NCBI RefSeq assembly: GCF_002929825.1
Contig: NZ_PJJN01000034.1
Span: 124,001-188,000, forward strand
Direction: 5' to 3'
Source of the DNA: Cryobacterium sp. Y29
GTDB lineage: Bacteria > Actinomycetota > Actinomycetes > Actinomycetales > Microbacteriaceae
Length of the DNA stretch: 64,000 nucleotides
Below the pieces are notes generated by a model. That model saw only the letters and a program-made list of their open reading frames with translations. It searched no databases and was not told the DNA's origin. Every line of letters begins with the position of its first letter. Positions within the stretch are counted from its first letter, which is position 1. This document shows positions 36,152-44,510 of the stretch, one piece after another. A program made the translations under genes and the position numbers.

Positions 36152-37345
36152 CTACTTGATGATCTTGGTCACCGTGCCGGCGCCGACGGTGCGGCCACCT
36201 TCACGGATAGCGAAGCCGAGGCCCTCTTCCATGGCGATCGGCTGAATCAGCGCGACAGTCAGGTCGGTGGTGTCGCCAGGCATGACCATCTCGGTGCCCT
36301 CAGGCAGCGTGATGACGCCGGTGACGTCCGTGGTGCGGAAGTAGAACTGCGGGCGGTAGTTCGCGTAGAACGGGTTGTGACGGCCACCCTCGTTCTTGCT
36401 GAGGATATACGCGGTGCCCTCGAAGTCGGTGTGCGGCGTAACCGAACCCGGCTTGACGACGACCTGGCCGCGCTCGACATCTTCGCGCTTGGTGCCACGA
36501 AGAAGAAGTCCACAGTTCTCGCCGGCCCAAGCCTCGTCGAGCTGCTTGTGGAACATCTCAATACCGGTAACCGTGGTCTTCTGCGTCGGGCGGATGCCGA
36601 CGATCTCGATCTCGGAGTTGATCTTGAGGGTTCCACGCTCGGCGCGGCCCGTAACAACGGTGCCACGACCGGTGATCGTGAAGACGTCCTCGATGGGCAT
36701 CAAGAACGGCTTGTCCTTGTCGCGGATCGGGTCCGGAATGAATTCGTCAACAGCCTTCATCAGCGTGAGGATGTTGTCGGTCCACTTCGGGTCGCCCTCG
36801 AGCGCCTTGAGTGCGGAGACCGGAACGACGGGAGCGTTGTCCCCGTCGAAGCCCTGGCTGGAAAGAAGCTCACGAACTTCGAGCTCAACGAGCTCCATGA
36901 TCTCTTCGTCATCAACCATGTCAGCCTTGTTCAGCGCGACGAGCAGGGTCGGAACGCCGACCTGCTTGGCAAGAAGAACGTGCTCACGGGTCTGAGCCAT
37001 CGGGCCGTCAGTAGCGGCGACCACGAGGATCGCGCCGTCCATCTGAGCTGCACCGGTGATCATGTTCTTGATGTAGTCAGCGTGGCCCGGAGCATCGACG
37101 TGCGCGTAGTGGCGAATGTCGGTCTCGTACTCAACATGTGAAATGTTGATCGTGATGCCGCGCTGGCGTTCTTCCGGAGCCGAGTCAATCGACGCGAAGT
37201 CGCGCTGAACGTTGATTTTGGACGGGAACTTATCGGCAAGAACCTTGGAGATCGCTGCAGTCAGCGTGGTCTTTCCGTGGTCAACGTGACCGATCGTTCC
37301 GATGTTTACGTGCGGCTTTGTCCGCTCGAACTTGGCCTTGGCCAC
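36152..37345 (-). CDS. tuf: Translation elongation factor Tu
   Basis: GTPase that delivers aminoacyl-tRNA to the ribosome. 397 aa. All G motifs are visible: [14 protein letters not shown] (P-loop), [14 protein letters not shown] (switch I), [23 protein letters not shown] and [11 protein letters not shown]. Domain 3 has [17 protein letters not shown] start at 37345 with a very strong GAGGAGG Shine-Dalgarno. The 133-base gap to fusA holds an inverted repeat and a TAATATAAG box (near 37422-37430) that could be a -10 for a tuf-specific promoter, although no good -35 goes with it. Confidence 0.99.
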   Translation of the reverse strand: MAKAKFERTKPHVNIGTIGHVDHGKTTLTAAISKVLADKFPSKINVQRDFASIDSAPEERQRGITINISHVEYETDIRHYAHVDAPGHADYIKNMITGAAQMDGAILVVAATDGPMAQTREHVLLAKQVGVPTLLVALNKADMVDDEEIMELVELEVRELLSSQGFDGDNAPVVPVSALKALEGDPKWTDNILTLMKAVDEFIPDPIRDKDKPFLMPIEDVFTITGRGTVVTGRAERGTLKINSEIEIVGIRPTQKTTVTGIEMFHKQLDEAWAGENCGLLLRGTKREDVERGQVVVKPGSVTPHTDFEGTAYILSKNEGGRHNPFYANYRPQFYFRTTDVTGVITLPEGTEMVMPGDTTDLTVALIQPIAMEEGLGFAIREGGRTVGAGTVTKIIK

Positions 37346-37478
37346 TGTGGGTCCTCCTCAGGACTCGCGTGCAAATTCACGGCCGCCGTTATGAACGGCC
37401 GGTATGCGCTGGATGTGTCTACTTATATTACTCGGGCCAGGTGGCCTAAGCGATTTAGGCCCGAAGGCCACCTTAGGG

Positions 37479-39593
37479 CTATTCGCCCTTGTTCTTGTTG
37501 ATGATCTCGTCGGCAACTGCCTTCGGGACCTCCGCATAGCTCTCGAACGTCATCGAGTACACCGCACGGCCTGAGGTCTTCGACCGCAGGTCACCGATGT
37601 ATCCGAACATCTCCGACAGTGGAACGTGAGCGCGAATTACCTTCACGCCCTGCGCATCCTCCATGGTCTGGATCTGCCCACGACGCGAGTTGAGGTCTCC
37701 GATTACGTCACCCATGTATTCCTCAGGGGTACGAACCTCGACGGCCATCAGCGGCTCGAGCAGAACGGGGTTCGCCTTACGAACGGCTTCCTTGAAGCCC
37801 ATCGAGCCGGCAATCTTGAAGGCCATCTCCGAGGAGTCAACGTCGTGCGCAGCGCCGTCAAGCAGGCTGGCTCGAACGCCCACCATCGGGTAGCCGGCCA
37901 GGATGCCTACGCGGAGCGCATCCTGAATTCCAGCATCCACCGAGGGGATGTACTCACGCGGGATGCGGCCACCAGTGACCTTGTTGAGAAACTCGTACGA
38001 CTTCTCAGCAGTGATTTCCATCGGCTCGATCGCGATCTGAATCTTCGCGAACTGGCCGGATCCACCGGTCTGCTTCTTGTGCGTGTAGTCGTGACGCTCA
38101 ACGGACTTGCGGATCGTCTCGCGGTACGCCACCTGGGGCTTGCCGACGTTCGCCTCAACGTTGAATTCACGCTTCATGCGGTCGACGAGGATATCCAGGT
38201 GAAGTTCACCCATTCCCTTGATTACCGTCTGGCCAGTTTCCTGGTTCTGTTCGGTACGGAAGGTGGGGTCTTCTTCAGCGAGCTTCTGAATAGCAAGGCC
38301 CAGCTTTTCCTGGTCCTGCTTGGTCTTGGGCTCGATAGCGACCTCGATGACCGGGTCAGGGAAGGTCATGGACTCGAGTACGACCTGCTGGTTCGGGTCG
38401 CACAGGGTATCGCCCGTGGTGGTGTCCTTGAGGCCGATGACCGCGTAGATGTGACCGGCGGTAACGAAACCGACCGGGTTCTCCTTGTTGGCGTGCATCT
38501 GGAAGATCTTGCCGATGCGCTCCTTCTTGCCCTTGGTCGAGTTGATGACCTGGGCTCCGGAGTCGAGACGGCCCGAGTACACGCGCACGTAGGTGAGGCG
38601 ACCGAAGAACGGGTGCACCGCAACCTTGAATGCGAGAGCCGTGAACGGCTCCTCGGCATCCGGGTGACGCATGATGACCTTCTCCTCATCGCGAACGTCG
38701 TGCGCCTCAATGGCGGCCACGTCGAGCGGGGTGGGGAGGTAGTCAACGACAGCGTCGAGCATCGGCTGAACGCCGCGGTTCTTGAACGCAGAACCGCAGA
38801 GAACCGGGTAGATCTCACTGTTGATGGTGAGCTTGCGGATGGCGCCCTTGATCTCGGCAACCGTCGGCTCTTCGCCGGCGAAGTAACGCTCCATGAGGTC
38901 GTCGTCGGTTTCGGCGACGGTCTCGAGCAGAAGCTTGCGATACTCGGCGGCCTTCTCCACGAGGTCGGCGGGGATCTCTTCGATGGCGTACTTCGAGCCC
39001 ATCTCCACGTCACCCTTGGAGTCGCCACGCCAGGTCAGCGCACGCATCTGAACGAGGTCAACGACACCCTCGAACTCAGACTCTGCACCGATCGGCAGCT
39101 GGATGACCAGCGGCTTCGCGCCGAGGCGCTTGATGATGGTGTCGACCGTGAAGTAGAAGTCGGCGCCGAGCTTGTCCATCTTGTTGACGAAGCAGATGCG
39201 CGGCACGTCGTACTTGTCGGCCTGACGCCACACGGTTTCGGACTGGGGCTCAACGCCCTCCTTGCCGTCGAACACGGCAACGGCACCGTCGAGAACGCGG
39301 AGCGAACGCTCCACCTCCACGGTGAAGTCCACGTGTCCGGGGGTGTCGATGATGTTGATCTGGTTGTTGTCCCAGAAACACGTCGTCGCAGCGGAGGTGA
39401 TCGTGATGCCACGTTCCTGCTCCTGCGCCATCCAGTCCATCGTCGAGGCGCCGTCGTGGGTCTCGCCGATCTTGTGGTTGACACCCGTGTAGAACAGGAT
39501 GCGCTCAGTTGTGGTGGTCTTGCCAGCATCAATGTGAGCCATGATGCCGATGTTGCGGACCTTACTCAGGTCGGTGAGCACGTCAAGTGCCAC
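37479..39593 (-). CDS. fusA: Translation elongation factor G
   Basis: GTPase that drives ribosomal translocation and, with RRF, recycling. 704 aa from a GTG at 39593, chosen because GGAGG lies 6-7 bases upstream and [20 protein letters not shown] is the family start. P-loop [15 protein letters not shown], switch [21 protein letters not shown] and NKMDKLGAD are intact. Domain IV has the conserved [15 protein letters not shown] and [18 protein letters not shown]. It follows rpsG by 132 bases. Confidence 0.99.
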   Translation of the reverse strand: MALDVLTDLSKVRNIGIMAHIDAGKTTTTERILFYTGVNHKIGETHDGASTMDWMAQEQERGITITSAATTCFWDNNQINIIDTPGHVDFTVEVERSLRVLDGAVAVFDGKEGVEPQSETVWRQADKYDVPRICFVNKMDKLGADFYFTVDTIIKRLGAKPLVIQLPIGAESEFEGVVDLVQMRALTWRGDSKGDVEMGSKYAIEEIPADLVEKAAEYRKLLLETVAETDDDLMERYFAGEEPTVAEIKGAIRKLTINSEIYPVLCGSAFKNRGVQPMLDAVVDYLPTPLDVAAIEAHDVRDEEKVIMRHPDAEEPFTALAFKVAVHPFFGRLTYVRVYSGRLDSGAQVINSTKGKKERIGKIFQMHANKENPVGFVTAGHIYAVIGLKDTTTGDTLCDPNQQVVLESMTFPDPVIEVAIEPKTKQDQEKLGLAIQKLAEEDPTFRTEQNQETGQTVIKGMGELHLDILVDRMKREFNVEANVGKPQVAYRETIRKSVERHDYTHKKQTGGSGQFAKIQIAIEPMEITAEKSYEFLNKVTGGRIPREYIPSVDAGIQDALRVGILAGYPMVGVRASLLDGAAHDVDSSEMAFKIAGSMGFKEAVRKANPVLLEPLMAVEVRTPEEYMGDVIGDLNSRRGQIQTMEDAQGVKVIRAHVPLSEMFGYIGDLRSKTSGRAVYSMTFESYAEVPKAVADEIINKNKGE

Positions 39594-39725
39594 GGGGGTC
39601 CTCCAGCGGGTAGGGGTGGGAATGCGGAACGAGGCCGTGAGCATCCGCTTTTTCAGCGGGCAGGCGCGTGCCGACGCAAGCCGGAACGCGCCTGAACCGA
39701 TGATCAGGAATGCTCGAGAGCCGAA

Positions 39726-40196
39726 CTACCAGCGGTAGTGAGCGAAGGCCTTGTTCGCTTCAGCCATTTTGTGAGTGTCTTCACGACGCTTGACAGCGGC
39801 ACCGAGGCCGTTGCTCGCGTCGAGGATCTCGTTGGTGAGGCGCTCGGTCATGGTCTTCTCGCGACGCGCCTTGGCGTAGCTGGTCAACCAACGAAGGGCC
39901 AGTGTGTTGGCGCGGTGCGGCTTGACCTCAACCGGAACCTGGTACGTGGAACCACCGACGCGGCGCGAACGCACCTCGAGGGTCGGACGAACGTTGTCGA
40001 GTGCCTTCTTCAGCGTGACAACGGCATCCAGCTCGTTCTTGGCGGAGACACCGGCGAGGGCATCGTAAACGATGCGCTCGGCGAGGCCCTTTTTGCCATC
40101 GAGAAGGATCTTGTTGACGAGCTGGCTGACGATGGGTGCACCGTAAACCGGGTCGGCAATGACAGGGCGCTTGGGAGCGGGTCCTTTACGGGGCAT
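39726..40196 (-). CDS. rpsG: 30S ribosomal protein S7
   Basis: Head-nucleating protein at the E site; in E. coli it autoregulates the str operon. 156 aa, standard. It has [20 protein letters not shown], the [20 protein letters not shown] core and the C-terminal [23 protein letters not shown] at 40196 overlaps the rpsL stop by 1 base. Confidence 0.98.
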   Translation of the reverse strand: MPRKGPAPKRPVIADPVYGAPIVSQLVNKILLDGKKGLAERIVYDALAGVSAKNELDAVVTLKKALDNVRPTLEVRSRRVGGSTYQVPVEVKPHRANTLALRWLTSYAKARREKTMTERLTNEILDASNGLGAAVKRREDTHKMAEANKAFAHYRW

Positions 40197-40570
40197 TACT
40201 TCTTCTCCATCTTTGCGCCGTAACGGCTACGAGCCTGCTTACGGTTCTTGACGGCCTGGGTGTCCAGCGCGCCGCGAATGATTTTGTAACGCACACCGGG
40301 GAGGTCCTTAACACGGCCTCCGCGCACGAGCACCATGGAGTGCTCCTGCAGGTTGTGGCCCTCGCCGGGAATGTAGGCGGTGACCTCGGTGCCGTTGGAA
40401 AGCTTGACACGGGCGACCTTGCGAAGAGCCGAGTTCGGCTTCTTCGGGGTGGTCGTGTACACGCGCGTGCAAACGCCGCGCTGCTGCGGGTTGGATTTCA
40501 GGGCGGGAGCCTTGGTCTTGGTGACCTTGGGGCTACGGCCCTTCCTGACCAACTGCTGAATGGTGGGCAC
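40196..40570 (-). CDS. rpsL: 30S ribosomal protein S12
   Basis: Decoding-centre protein and the classic streptomycin-resistance locus. 124 aa, standard. The sensitive-type residues appear unaltered: [20 protein letters not shown] (Lys43 region) and [18 protein letters not shown] (Lys88 region). [17 protein letters not shown] is conserved. GTG start at 40570 with GGAG six bases upstream. First gene of the str operon. Confidence 0.98.
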   Translation of the reverse strand: MPTIQQLVRKGRSPKVTKTKAPALKSNPQQRGVCTRVYTTTPKKPNSALRKVARVKLSNGTEVTAYIPGEGHNLQEHSMVLVRGGRVKDLPGVRYKIIRGALDTQAVKNRKQARSRYGAKMEKK

Positions 40571-40825
40571 TAATTACTCCTTGTTTTTGCTGCACGGTGA
40601 CAGCTTTGTGATGGTTAGCATTCGACTTCTTCTTTCGAATTGGTCGAGTTCATCTGGACCCGCTTGAACGCGCACGATTGCTCGCGCGTGTTTTGGTGGG
40701 TATGCCGTGGGGGCTTGCTCGAAGAGCGAACCCTGCATGTGTGGAATCTTGCCCCGACCTGGTGCTTCCTCGATGCGAACATCGTGAGGGCATAATTCAG
40801 GCGCACGACAAGCGCACACCCTGTA

Positions 40826-40855
40826 ATTCTAGCCCGGCGCAGCCACGCCGGTCAA
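40826..40855 (-). promoter_or_regulatory. Predicted str operon promoter
   Basis: Minus-strand -35 TTGACC (40850-40855), an 18-base spacer and -10 TAGAAT (40826-40831). This is the best sigma-70-type match in the window. It lies about 250 bases before rpsL. Confidence 0.7.
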
Positions 40856-40910
40856 ATGGGTTGCGCCCCGTCTCGATCCCCTCTGGCGCCCATTTCCGTA
40901 TCGCTTACGT

Positions 40911-40978
40911 GGACGGGGCCCGGGCCCCGTCCACGGGCCCAGTTTATAAACTGGGCCCATGTTCATAAGGTGGGCCCG
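40911..40978. repeat. GC-rich double-palindrome intergenic repeat, copy 2
   Basis: A perfect palindrome made of GGACGGGGCCC and its complement (40911-40932), then a perfect 24-base palindrome made of GGGCCCAGTTTA and its complement (40935-40958). A half copy AAGGTGGGCCC follows (to about 40977). It lies 31 bases beyond the stop of the 41009-41737 gene. Best-preserved copy of the family. Confidence 0.85.
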
Positions 40979-41008
40979 GCCGTTGAGAAAGCGGATGCTG
41001 CGGCTCGG

Positions 41009-41737
41009 CTAGGGATTGCGCGGCCAAAGCGGAGAATCAAGCGTGCTCCCGAGGTCGACGAGCAGGGCCTGCACCTGGGGCTCGACGAATTGCGCGATCG
41101 CGGTGAGCAGGCGTGGCCGCTGCTGGGTGAGTTGGGCACAGACCCGCAGGCCTACCTGGGTCGCGAACTCGTCGGCAAGCTGCATCTCGGCTTTGAGCGC
41201 TTGTTTTTCTGCGGGGCTGAGCGGTGGAAGGGGGTCGGAGGGCGCGGGGACACTGTGCTCGTGCTCGTGCTCGTGCTCGGCGCTGTCGGATTCGGCGACA
41301 GGTGGGGGCGGTGATTGCCCGGCGGGGAGCTGCTGGTCGGCGAGCTCGCTGAAGGTGAAGAGATAGGGGACATCCGCTGCCGGTTGCGGGTCGAGGTCCA
41401 GGCCGCGAAATTCCGGGTCCAGGCCCTCGGCAGGCCGGTAGGCCTGGGCCGATTCTCGGCGCTCACTCAGGTTGAGCTCGTGCGCGAGCCGGGGCAGGTT
41501 GAGTTCGGTGTATTCGTCAACGGAGGCGTCGATCACGATCTTCATCCGCATCGATAGGGCGTGCTGCACGACGTGGGGTACGTCGACCGCGAGTCCGGCG
41601 GAGGCGATGATCGGCGATCCGAAGCACTGACGGCAGAGGCGCGCCCGGCCGCGGTGTGTCGCGGGGTGCCACCGGGTGATCCAACGCAGCCAGTTCTCAA
41701 CCTCGTGGTTGACACGCGACTCGATGGACCTATCCAT
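41009..41737 (-). CDS. Uncharacterised protein with CxxC motif and His-Glu repeat
   Basis: Family not recognised. 242 aa, no signal peptide and no membrane segment. The N-terminal 95 residues look folded: VNHEVENWLRWITRWHPATH, a possible metal site CRQC at about 35-38, and VDVPHVVQHALSMRMKIVID. The middle is Pro/Ala rich with EHEHEHEH. The C-terminal 70 residues (KAEMQLADEFATQVGLRVCA, QFVEPQVQALLVDLGSTLDS) are helical. ATG at 41737; there is no Shine-Dalgarno, but TACCCT seven bases upstream of the ATG could be a -10 for a leaderless mRNA. It sits above the str operon, where rpoBC is found in many relatives; rpoBC is not in this window. Confidence 0.7.
   Translation of the reverse strand: MDRSIESRVNHEVENWLRWITRWHPATHRGRARLCRQCFGSPIIASAGLAVDVPHVVQHALSMRMKIVIDASVDEYTELNLPRLAHELNLSERRESAQAYRPAEGLDPEFRGLDLDPQPAADVPYLFTFSELADQQLPAGQSPPPPVAESDSAEHEHEHEHSVPAPSDPLPPLSPAEKQALKAEMQLADEFATQVGLRVCAQLTQQRPRLLTAIAQFVEPQVQALLVDLGSTLDSPLWPRNP
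41255..41278. repeat. Hexanucleotide tandem repeat GTGCTC x4
   Basis: Four perfect copies of GTGCTC on the plus strand inside the 41009-41737 gene, encoding the Glu-His run. Change in copy number would keep the frame. Confidence 0.85.
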
Positions 41738-41799
41738 ACTGAATAGGGTACCCGTAACGGTTCAGACGCGAGATGCCAACATTGCGTCGTCGTCGCGGG

Positions 41800-42291
41800 C
41801 TAGTTATTGTCGTTTTCTTCCCAGGGCCACTTGGGGGCGCCGGACCCTGCAGGCTTAGCGAGGAGTACGAGAAAGAACAGAAAGGCAATGAGCCATCCGC
41901 TCACGGCGATGGCGATGGCGAACGGGCTCGTCATCTCTGCGCCGATGAAGGTGACCGAGCGAAAGAGTTCGCCGGCGCCGAGGCTGTAGACGACCCCCCC
42001 CGCGATGCAGTAGCCGAGATAGGCCGCGACGCCCGAGATAAAGATCGGCAGCGGGGGAATCTGCGTCAGTCGCTCTGGGGACCGCAACACGGCACTGAGG
42101 ATGACCCAGATCAGAGCAAGGACCGCCGTGGTGACCATGATGGGGCCGAGGAGGGCGCCGGCATCCGCTTCGTTGATGACATCGCGATTGAGCAGCAGGC
42201 TCAGTACGCCGAACGCTGCCACGATGAACGCGGCGTAAAGCGCGGCCGAAAAAGCCGCCATGGTGATCGCGTACTTTCGGTATTCCCGCAT
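41800..42291 (-). CDS. Uncharacterised four-helix membrane protein
   Basis: 163 aa from the ATG at 42291 (MREYRKYAITMAAFSAALYA). Four hydrophobic segments are visible: about 10-32, 48-70 (IMVTTAVLALIWVILSAVLR), 80-105 and 118-145 (AIAIAVSGWLIAFLFFLVLL). The C-terminus PKWPWEENDNN is polar and probably cytoplasmic. No catalytic motif is seen. The frame extends 12 codons further upstream. It follows the next gene (42433-43488) by 141 bases that contain a palindromic repeat, so the two may be separately expressed. I do not know its function. Confidence 0.72.
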   Translation of the reverse strand: MREYRKYAITMAAFSAALYAAFIVAAFGVLSLLLNRDVINEADAGALLGPIMVTTAVLALIWVILSAVLRSPERLTQIPPLPIFISGVAAYLGYCIAGGVVYSLGAGELFRSVTFIGAEMTSPFAIAIAVSGWLIAFLFFLVLLAKPAGSGAPKWPWEENDNN

Positions 42292-42334
42292 GGCTCCAGC
42301 GTAAGCCCGGGTGCAGGGCGCCGCCACCGCGTTC

Positions 42335-42408
42335 GGGGACGGGGCCTAGGCCCCGTCCCCGGGCCCAGGTTAGATCATGGGCCCGGGTTTCGGGCCCGGG
42401 CCCCGTCC
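42335..42408. repeat. GC-rich double-palindrome intergenic repeat, copy 3
   Basis: A perfect 26-base palindrome made of GGGGACGGGGCCT and its complement (42335-42360), then a degenerate GGGCCCAGGTTAGATCATGG-GCCC element (42361-42384), then CGGGCCCGGGCCCCGTCC (42391-42408). It lies 24 bases beyond the stop of the 42433-43488 gene, the same gene-relative position as the other copies. Confidence 0.85.
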
Positions 42409-42432
42409 GCACGAGGGGGCGCGGGACTCGGG

Positions 42433-43488
42433 TTAGGGGCGGGTGGAGTGCGGGCCGTCGGCGAGGAGGCGCTCGTATTCGGTGCGGGCCTCGCGGTTCT
42501 TGGCGGTGACGCGGCGTCCGCGGCGGGCGATCCAGGCTCCGGCCCAGATTGGCACCTCGCGGGCGATGATCGCGGCAGTGATGGCGTAGGGGTTCAGCCA
42601 CAGTGACGCAACGAACCGGCTGACGTCGGCCTGGCTGAGCCCGTCGGACGTGCCGTCGAGCATGAGGCCGAGGAGCGCGGCACCGATGAACGAGAAGTAC
42701 ACGATCACGGCAACGACAAAGCCGAAGAGCACATAGGCCCACCAGCCGCCCCGATTGATCAGGGAGATCAGCCCGGTGAAAGCGAGGAAGAAGAACAAAA
42801 CCGGTACGTACGAGATCGGCAAGGAGGCGAAGAGCATGAAGCTGCTCAACGTCACGGCCATGGTCGTGCTGGTCATCCCGATAATGATGAATGTCGCGAC
42901 GGCGTACAACAGGGCGAACACGACGGTAGCGAGAAGGGCGATCAGAATGCCGCCGCCGCGGTTGCTGCGGTTTTTCGGCTTGGTCGGCGCCTGCACGTAG
43001 ATCGGCGACTGGGCCGGGGGCGTGTACGACGGCGCGATCGCGACCGGCGCGTCGAGTGGAGCATCGACCACGGCGTAGTCGATCGGGGTGGCGTCGATCG
43101 GGGACTCCGCGGCGGCGGGCGTATAGGAGTCGGCGTAGTCGTCGGTGAGGCTCGGTGCGGCGGCATCTGTCGATGCGACCGGAGTGGCCGTCGACATGGG
43201 TGCCAGGTTGCGGGCTGCGGCCGAAGCGGTCACCGCGTCGGCGCGCTCGGCCGCACTCAGGTTGGCGTTGATGGCGTCATAGTCGATGACGGTGGGTTCC
43301 TGCTCGGGTTCCTGCGCAACCGAAGATTCCGCCGAGGCCGAGGCCGACTCCGCTTCGACCACCACCGCGGCGTGCTCGGGGGCACCGTCCTGGTCGGTGG
43401 GGCCCTGCTCTGACACGGTCAGATCAGGCGCTGCGGCAGCATCCGTTTCCGGGTTCTTCTTGCCGTCGGTTGGCGTATTGTCGCTCAT
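42433..43488 (-). CDS. Uncharacterised membrane protein with acidic Pro/Ala-rich N-terminal region
   Basis: 351 aa from the ATG at 43488, which has a GAGGAG Shine-Dalgarno six bases upstream; the frame is open further but the extension is arbitrary. Residues 1-180 are low complexity (DNTPTDGKKNPETDAAAAPD, then repeated SYTPAA and TPIDYAVVDAPLDAPVAIAP segments) and predicted disordered. Residues 185-325 contain about five transmembrane helices (ILIALLATVVFALLYAVATF, FMLFASLPISYVPVLFFFLA, YVLFGFVVAVIVYFSFIGAA). The tail is basic (ARRGRRVTAKNREARTEYER). No enzyme motif is seen; function unknown. Confidence 0.75.
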   Translation of the reverse strand: MSDNTPTDGKKNPETDAAAAPDLTVSEQGPTDQDGAPEHAAVVVEAESASASAESSVAQEPEQEPTVIDYDAINANLSAAERADAVTASAAARNLAPMSTATPVASTDAAAPSLTDDYADSYTPAAAESPIDATPIDYAVVDAPLDAPVAIAPSYTPPAQSPIYVQAPTKPKNRSNRGGGILIALLATVVFALLYAVATFIIIGMTSTTMAVTLSSFMLFASLPISYVPVLFFFLAFTGLISLINRGGWWAYVLFGFVVAVIVYFSFIGAALLGLMLDGTSDGLSQADVSRFVASLWLNPYAITAAIIAREVPIWAGAWIARRGRRVTAKNREARTEYERLLADGPHSTRP

Positions 43489-43815
43489 GCTGAACTCCTC
43501 GTGGCCTTCGCCGTGATTGACTCCTACTGTACCAAGGGCACGGCAAATGCTACGGAGACTCGGCGCGGCGGCCCTATTATCCCGCCGATGCCTCCACCGG
43601 AGTAGTCGGCCCCGCGAAGGCGGAATGGGAACCGCCCCAAACAGATGCCGCGCCATTGAATTCGCGCCCGAACTCACTAGATCACCCCAAATGTGGGGAC
43701 GGTGACCGAATATTGTCGCCCCCCCATACTGGGTAATGCATGGCGCCACGGGTACCCATACGTTGTCATTCGCCGAGCGACTACCTAGGTCAGCTCCACA
43801 CAGAATGGAAAACCC
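43489..43815 (+). promoter_or_regulatory. flp upstream region with candidate promoter and hairpin
   Basis: No gene is supported. A weak plus-strand promoter may be TTGAAT (43656-43661), 16 bases, TAGATC (43678-43683). It is followed immediately by a hairpin CCCCA-AATG-TGGGG (43685-43698), which would lie at the start of the flp transcript, and then by a GTCGCCCCCCC run. The leader would be about 125 bases. I could not match it to a known riboswitch. Confidence 0.35.
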
Positions 43816-44013
43816 GTGAAGTTCTATACCAAAATCCAGGCCCTCATGAACAGCATGCGCAGCGACGAAGAAGGCGCCACCGCTGTGGAGTACGGCCTGA
43901 TGGTCTCGCTCATTGCCGTCGCCGTCATTGCCGCCGTTACCCTGATCGGCACCAACCTCAACAACATCTTCGCAGAGGTTTCCAACAACCTCGTCGTGAC
44001 GCCCGTCCCATAA
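43816..44013 (+). CDS. flp: Flp/Fap-type major pilin
   Basis: Structural subunit of the Tad pilus. 65 aa from a GTG. The class IVb prepilin site is clear: a 20-odd-residue leader ends EEG, and the mature protein begins ATAVEYGLMVSLIAVAVIAA with the invariant Glu at position +5 and a nearby Tyr. The mature peptide is therefore about 43 aa, typical of Flp. The ribosome site is weak (GGAAA). First gene of the tad operon, separated from tadE by a strong hairpin, which would favour high pilin expression. Confidence 0.95.
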   Translation: MKFYTKIQALMNSMRSDEEGATAVEYGLMVSLIAVAVIAAVTLIGTNLNNIFAEVSNNLVVTPVP

Positions 44014-44056
44014 GTCCGCAAAACGGGCCGGCCACTCGGCCGACTCTACTCGTGCA

Positions 44057-44091
44057 GCGACGGTGGCTTCCGCTCCGGAAGCCACCGTCGC
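44057..44091 (+). terminator. Strong hairpin between flp and tadE
   Basis: A perfect 15-base stem GCGACGGTGGCTTCC with a 5-base loop GCTCC. It is followed by TTACACC rather than a T-run. It is likely to act as an attenuator or 3' mRNA stabiliser, giving much more flp than downstream mRNA. Confidence 0.7.
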
Positions 44092-44123
44092 TTACACCAA
44101 CTGCCCACCCGAAGGGGCACCGC

Positions 44124-44510
44124 ATGACATTCAAACGTAGCAAACCGGGCGAACGCGGAGCAGCAGCCGTTGAGTTCGCGCTGATCCTCCCCGTTCTCCT
44201 CCTTCTCGTGCTCGGACTCGTCGAGTTCAGCCGCGTCTTCAACGTGCAGATCTCCCTAAGCAATGCGGCCCGAGAGGGTGCCCGGGTGATGGCGATCGAA
44301 AACAACTTGGGGCTAGCTAGGTCCGCGGCCACTGCCGCCGCGCCGTCGGTCAATCCATCGGTTGCTGAGGGCGACATCACGGTGAACAACTGCACCGACA
44401 CCATCAAAACCGTGACCATGACCATCAACTACGACGTCGACCTCCTCACCGGATTTTTCGGGGAGACGATCCCACTGACCGGGACGGGGGTCATGCTGTG
44501 CGGTGGTTAA
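44124..44510 (+). CDS. tadE: TadE-like pilus assembly protein
   Basis: Pseudopilin-like accessory protein of the Tad system. 128 aa from the ATG at 44124, with an AAGGGG Shine-Dalgarno. The TadE motif is plain: GERGAAAVEFALILPVLLLL, a prepilin-like cleavage zone with Glu at +5, then the hydrophobic helix and FSRVFNVQISLSNAAREGAR. The C-terminal part is extracellular and holds two Cys (NNCTD, MLCGG). The 3' end overlaps the next gene by 13 bases. Confidence 0.92.
   Translation: MTFKRSKPGERGAAAVEFALILPVLLLLVLGLVEFSRVFNVQISLSNAAREGARVMAIENNLGLARSAATAAAPSVNPSVAEGDITVNNCTDTIKTVTMTINYDVDLLTGFFGETIPLTGTGVMLCGG

Larger units (their letters stand above)
40571..41008. other. str operon leader and upstream intergenic region
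   Basis: No gene is supported here. The minus-strand leader (about 40571-40818) would be some 250 bases long, unusually long for a high-GC str operon, and could host regulation by S7 or another factor. Above the promoter lies a palindromic repeat (40911-40978), 3' of the next gene. Confidence 0.6.

Noticed and set aside
37439-37473. Inverted repeat between fusA and tuf (AGGTGGCCT ... AAGGCCACCT) as a terminator
   Set aside because: No T-run on either strand and alternative pairings compete; fusA and tuf are expected to be cotranscribed. Left as a possible weak attenuator only.
37626-39695. Open frame of 689 codons opposite fusA
   Set aside because: Shadow of the conserved EF-G gene, with no recognisable domain. 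Similar long antisense frames opposite secY, mtlA and the second pilT were dismissed for the same reason.
43489-43815. A cyclic-di-GMP or other riboswitch ahead of flp
   Set aside because: I looked for known aptamer core motifs and did not find them.
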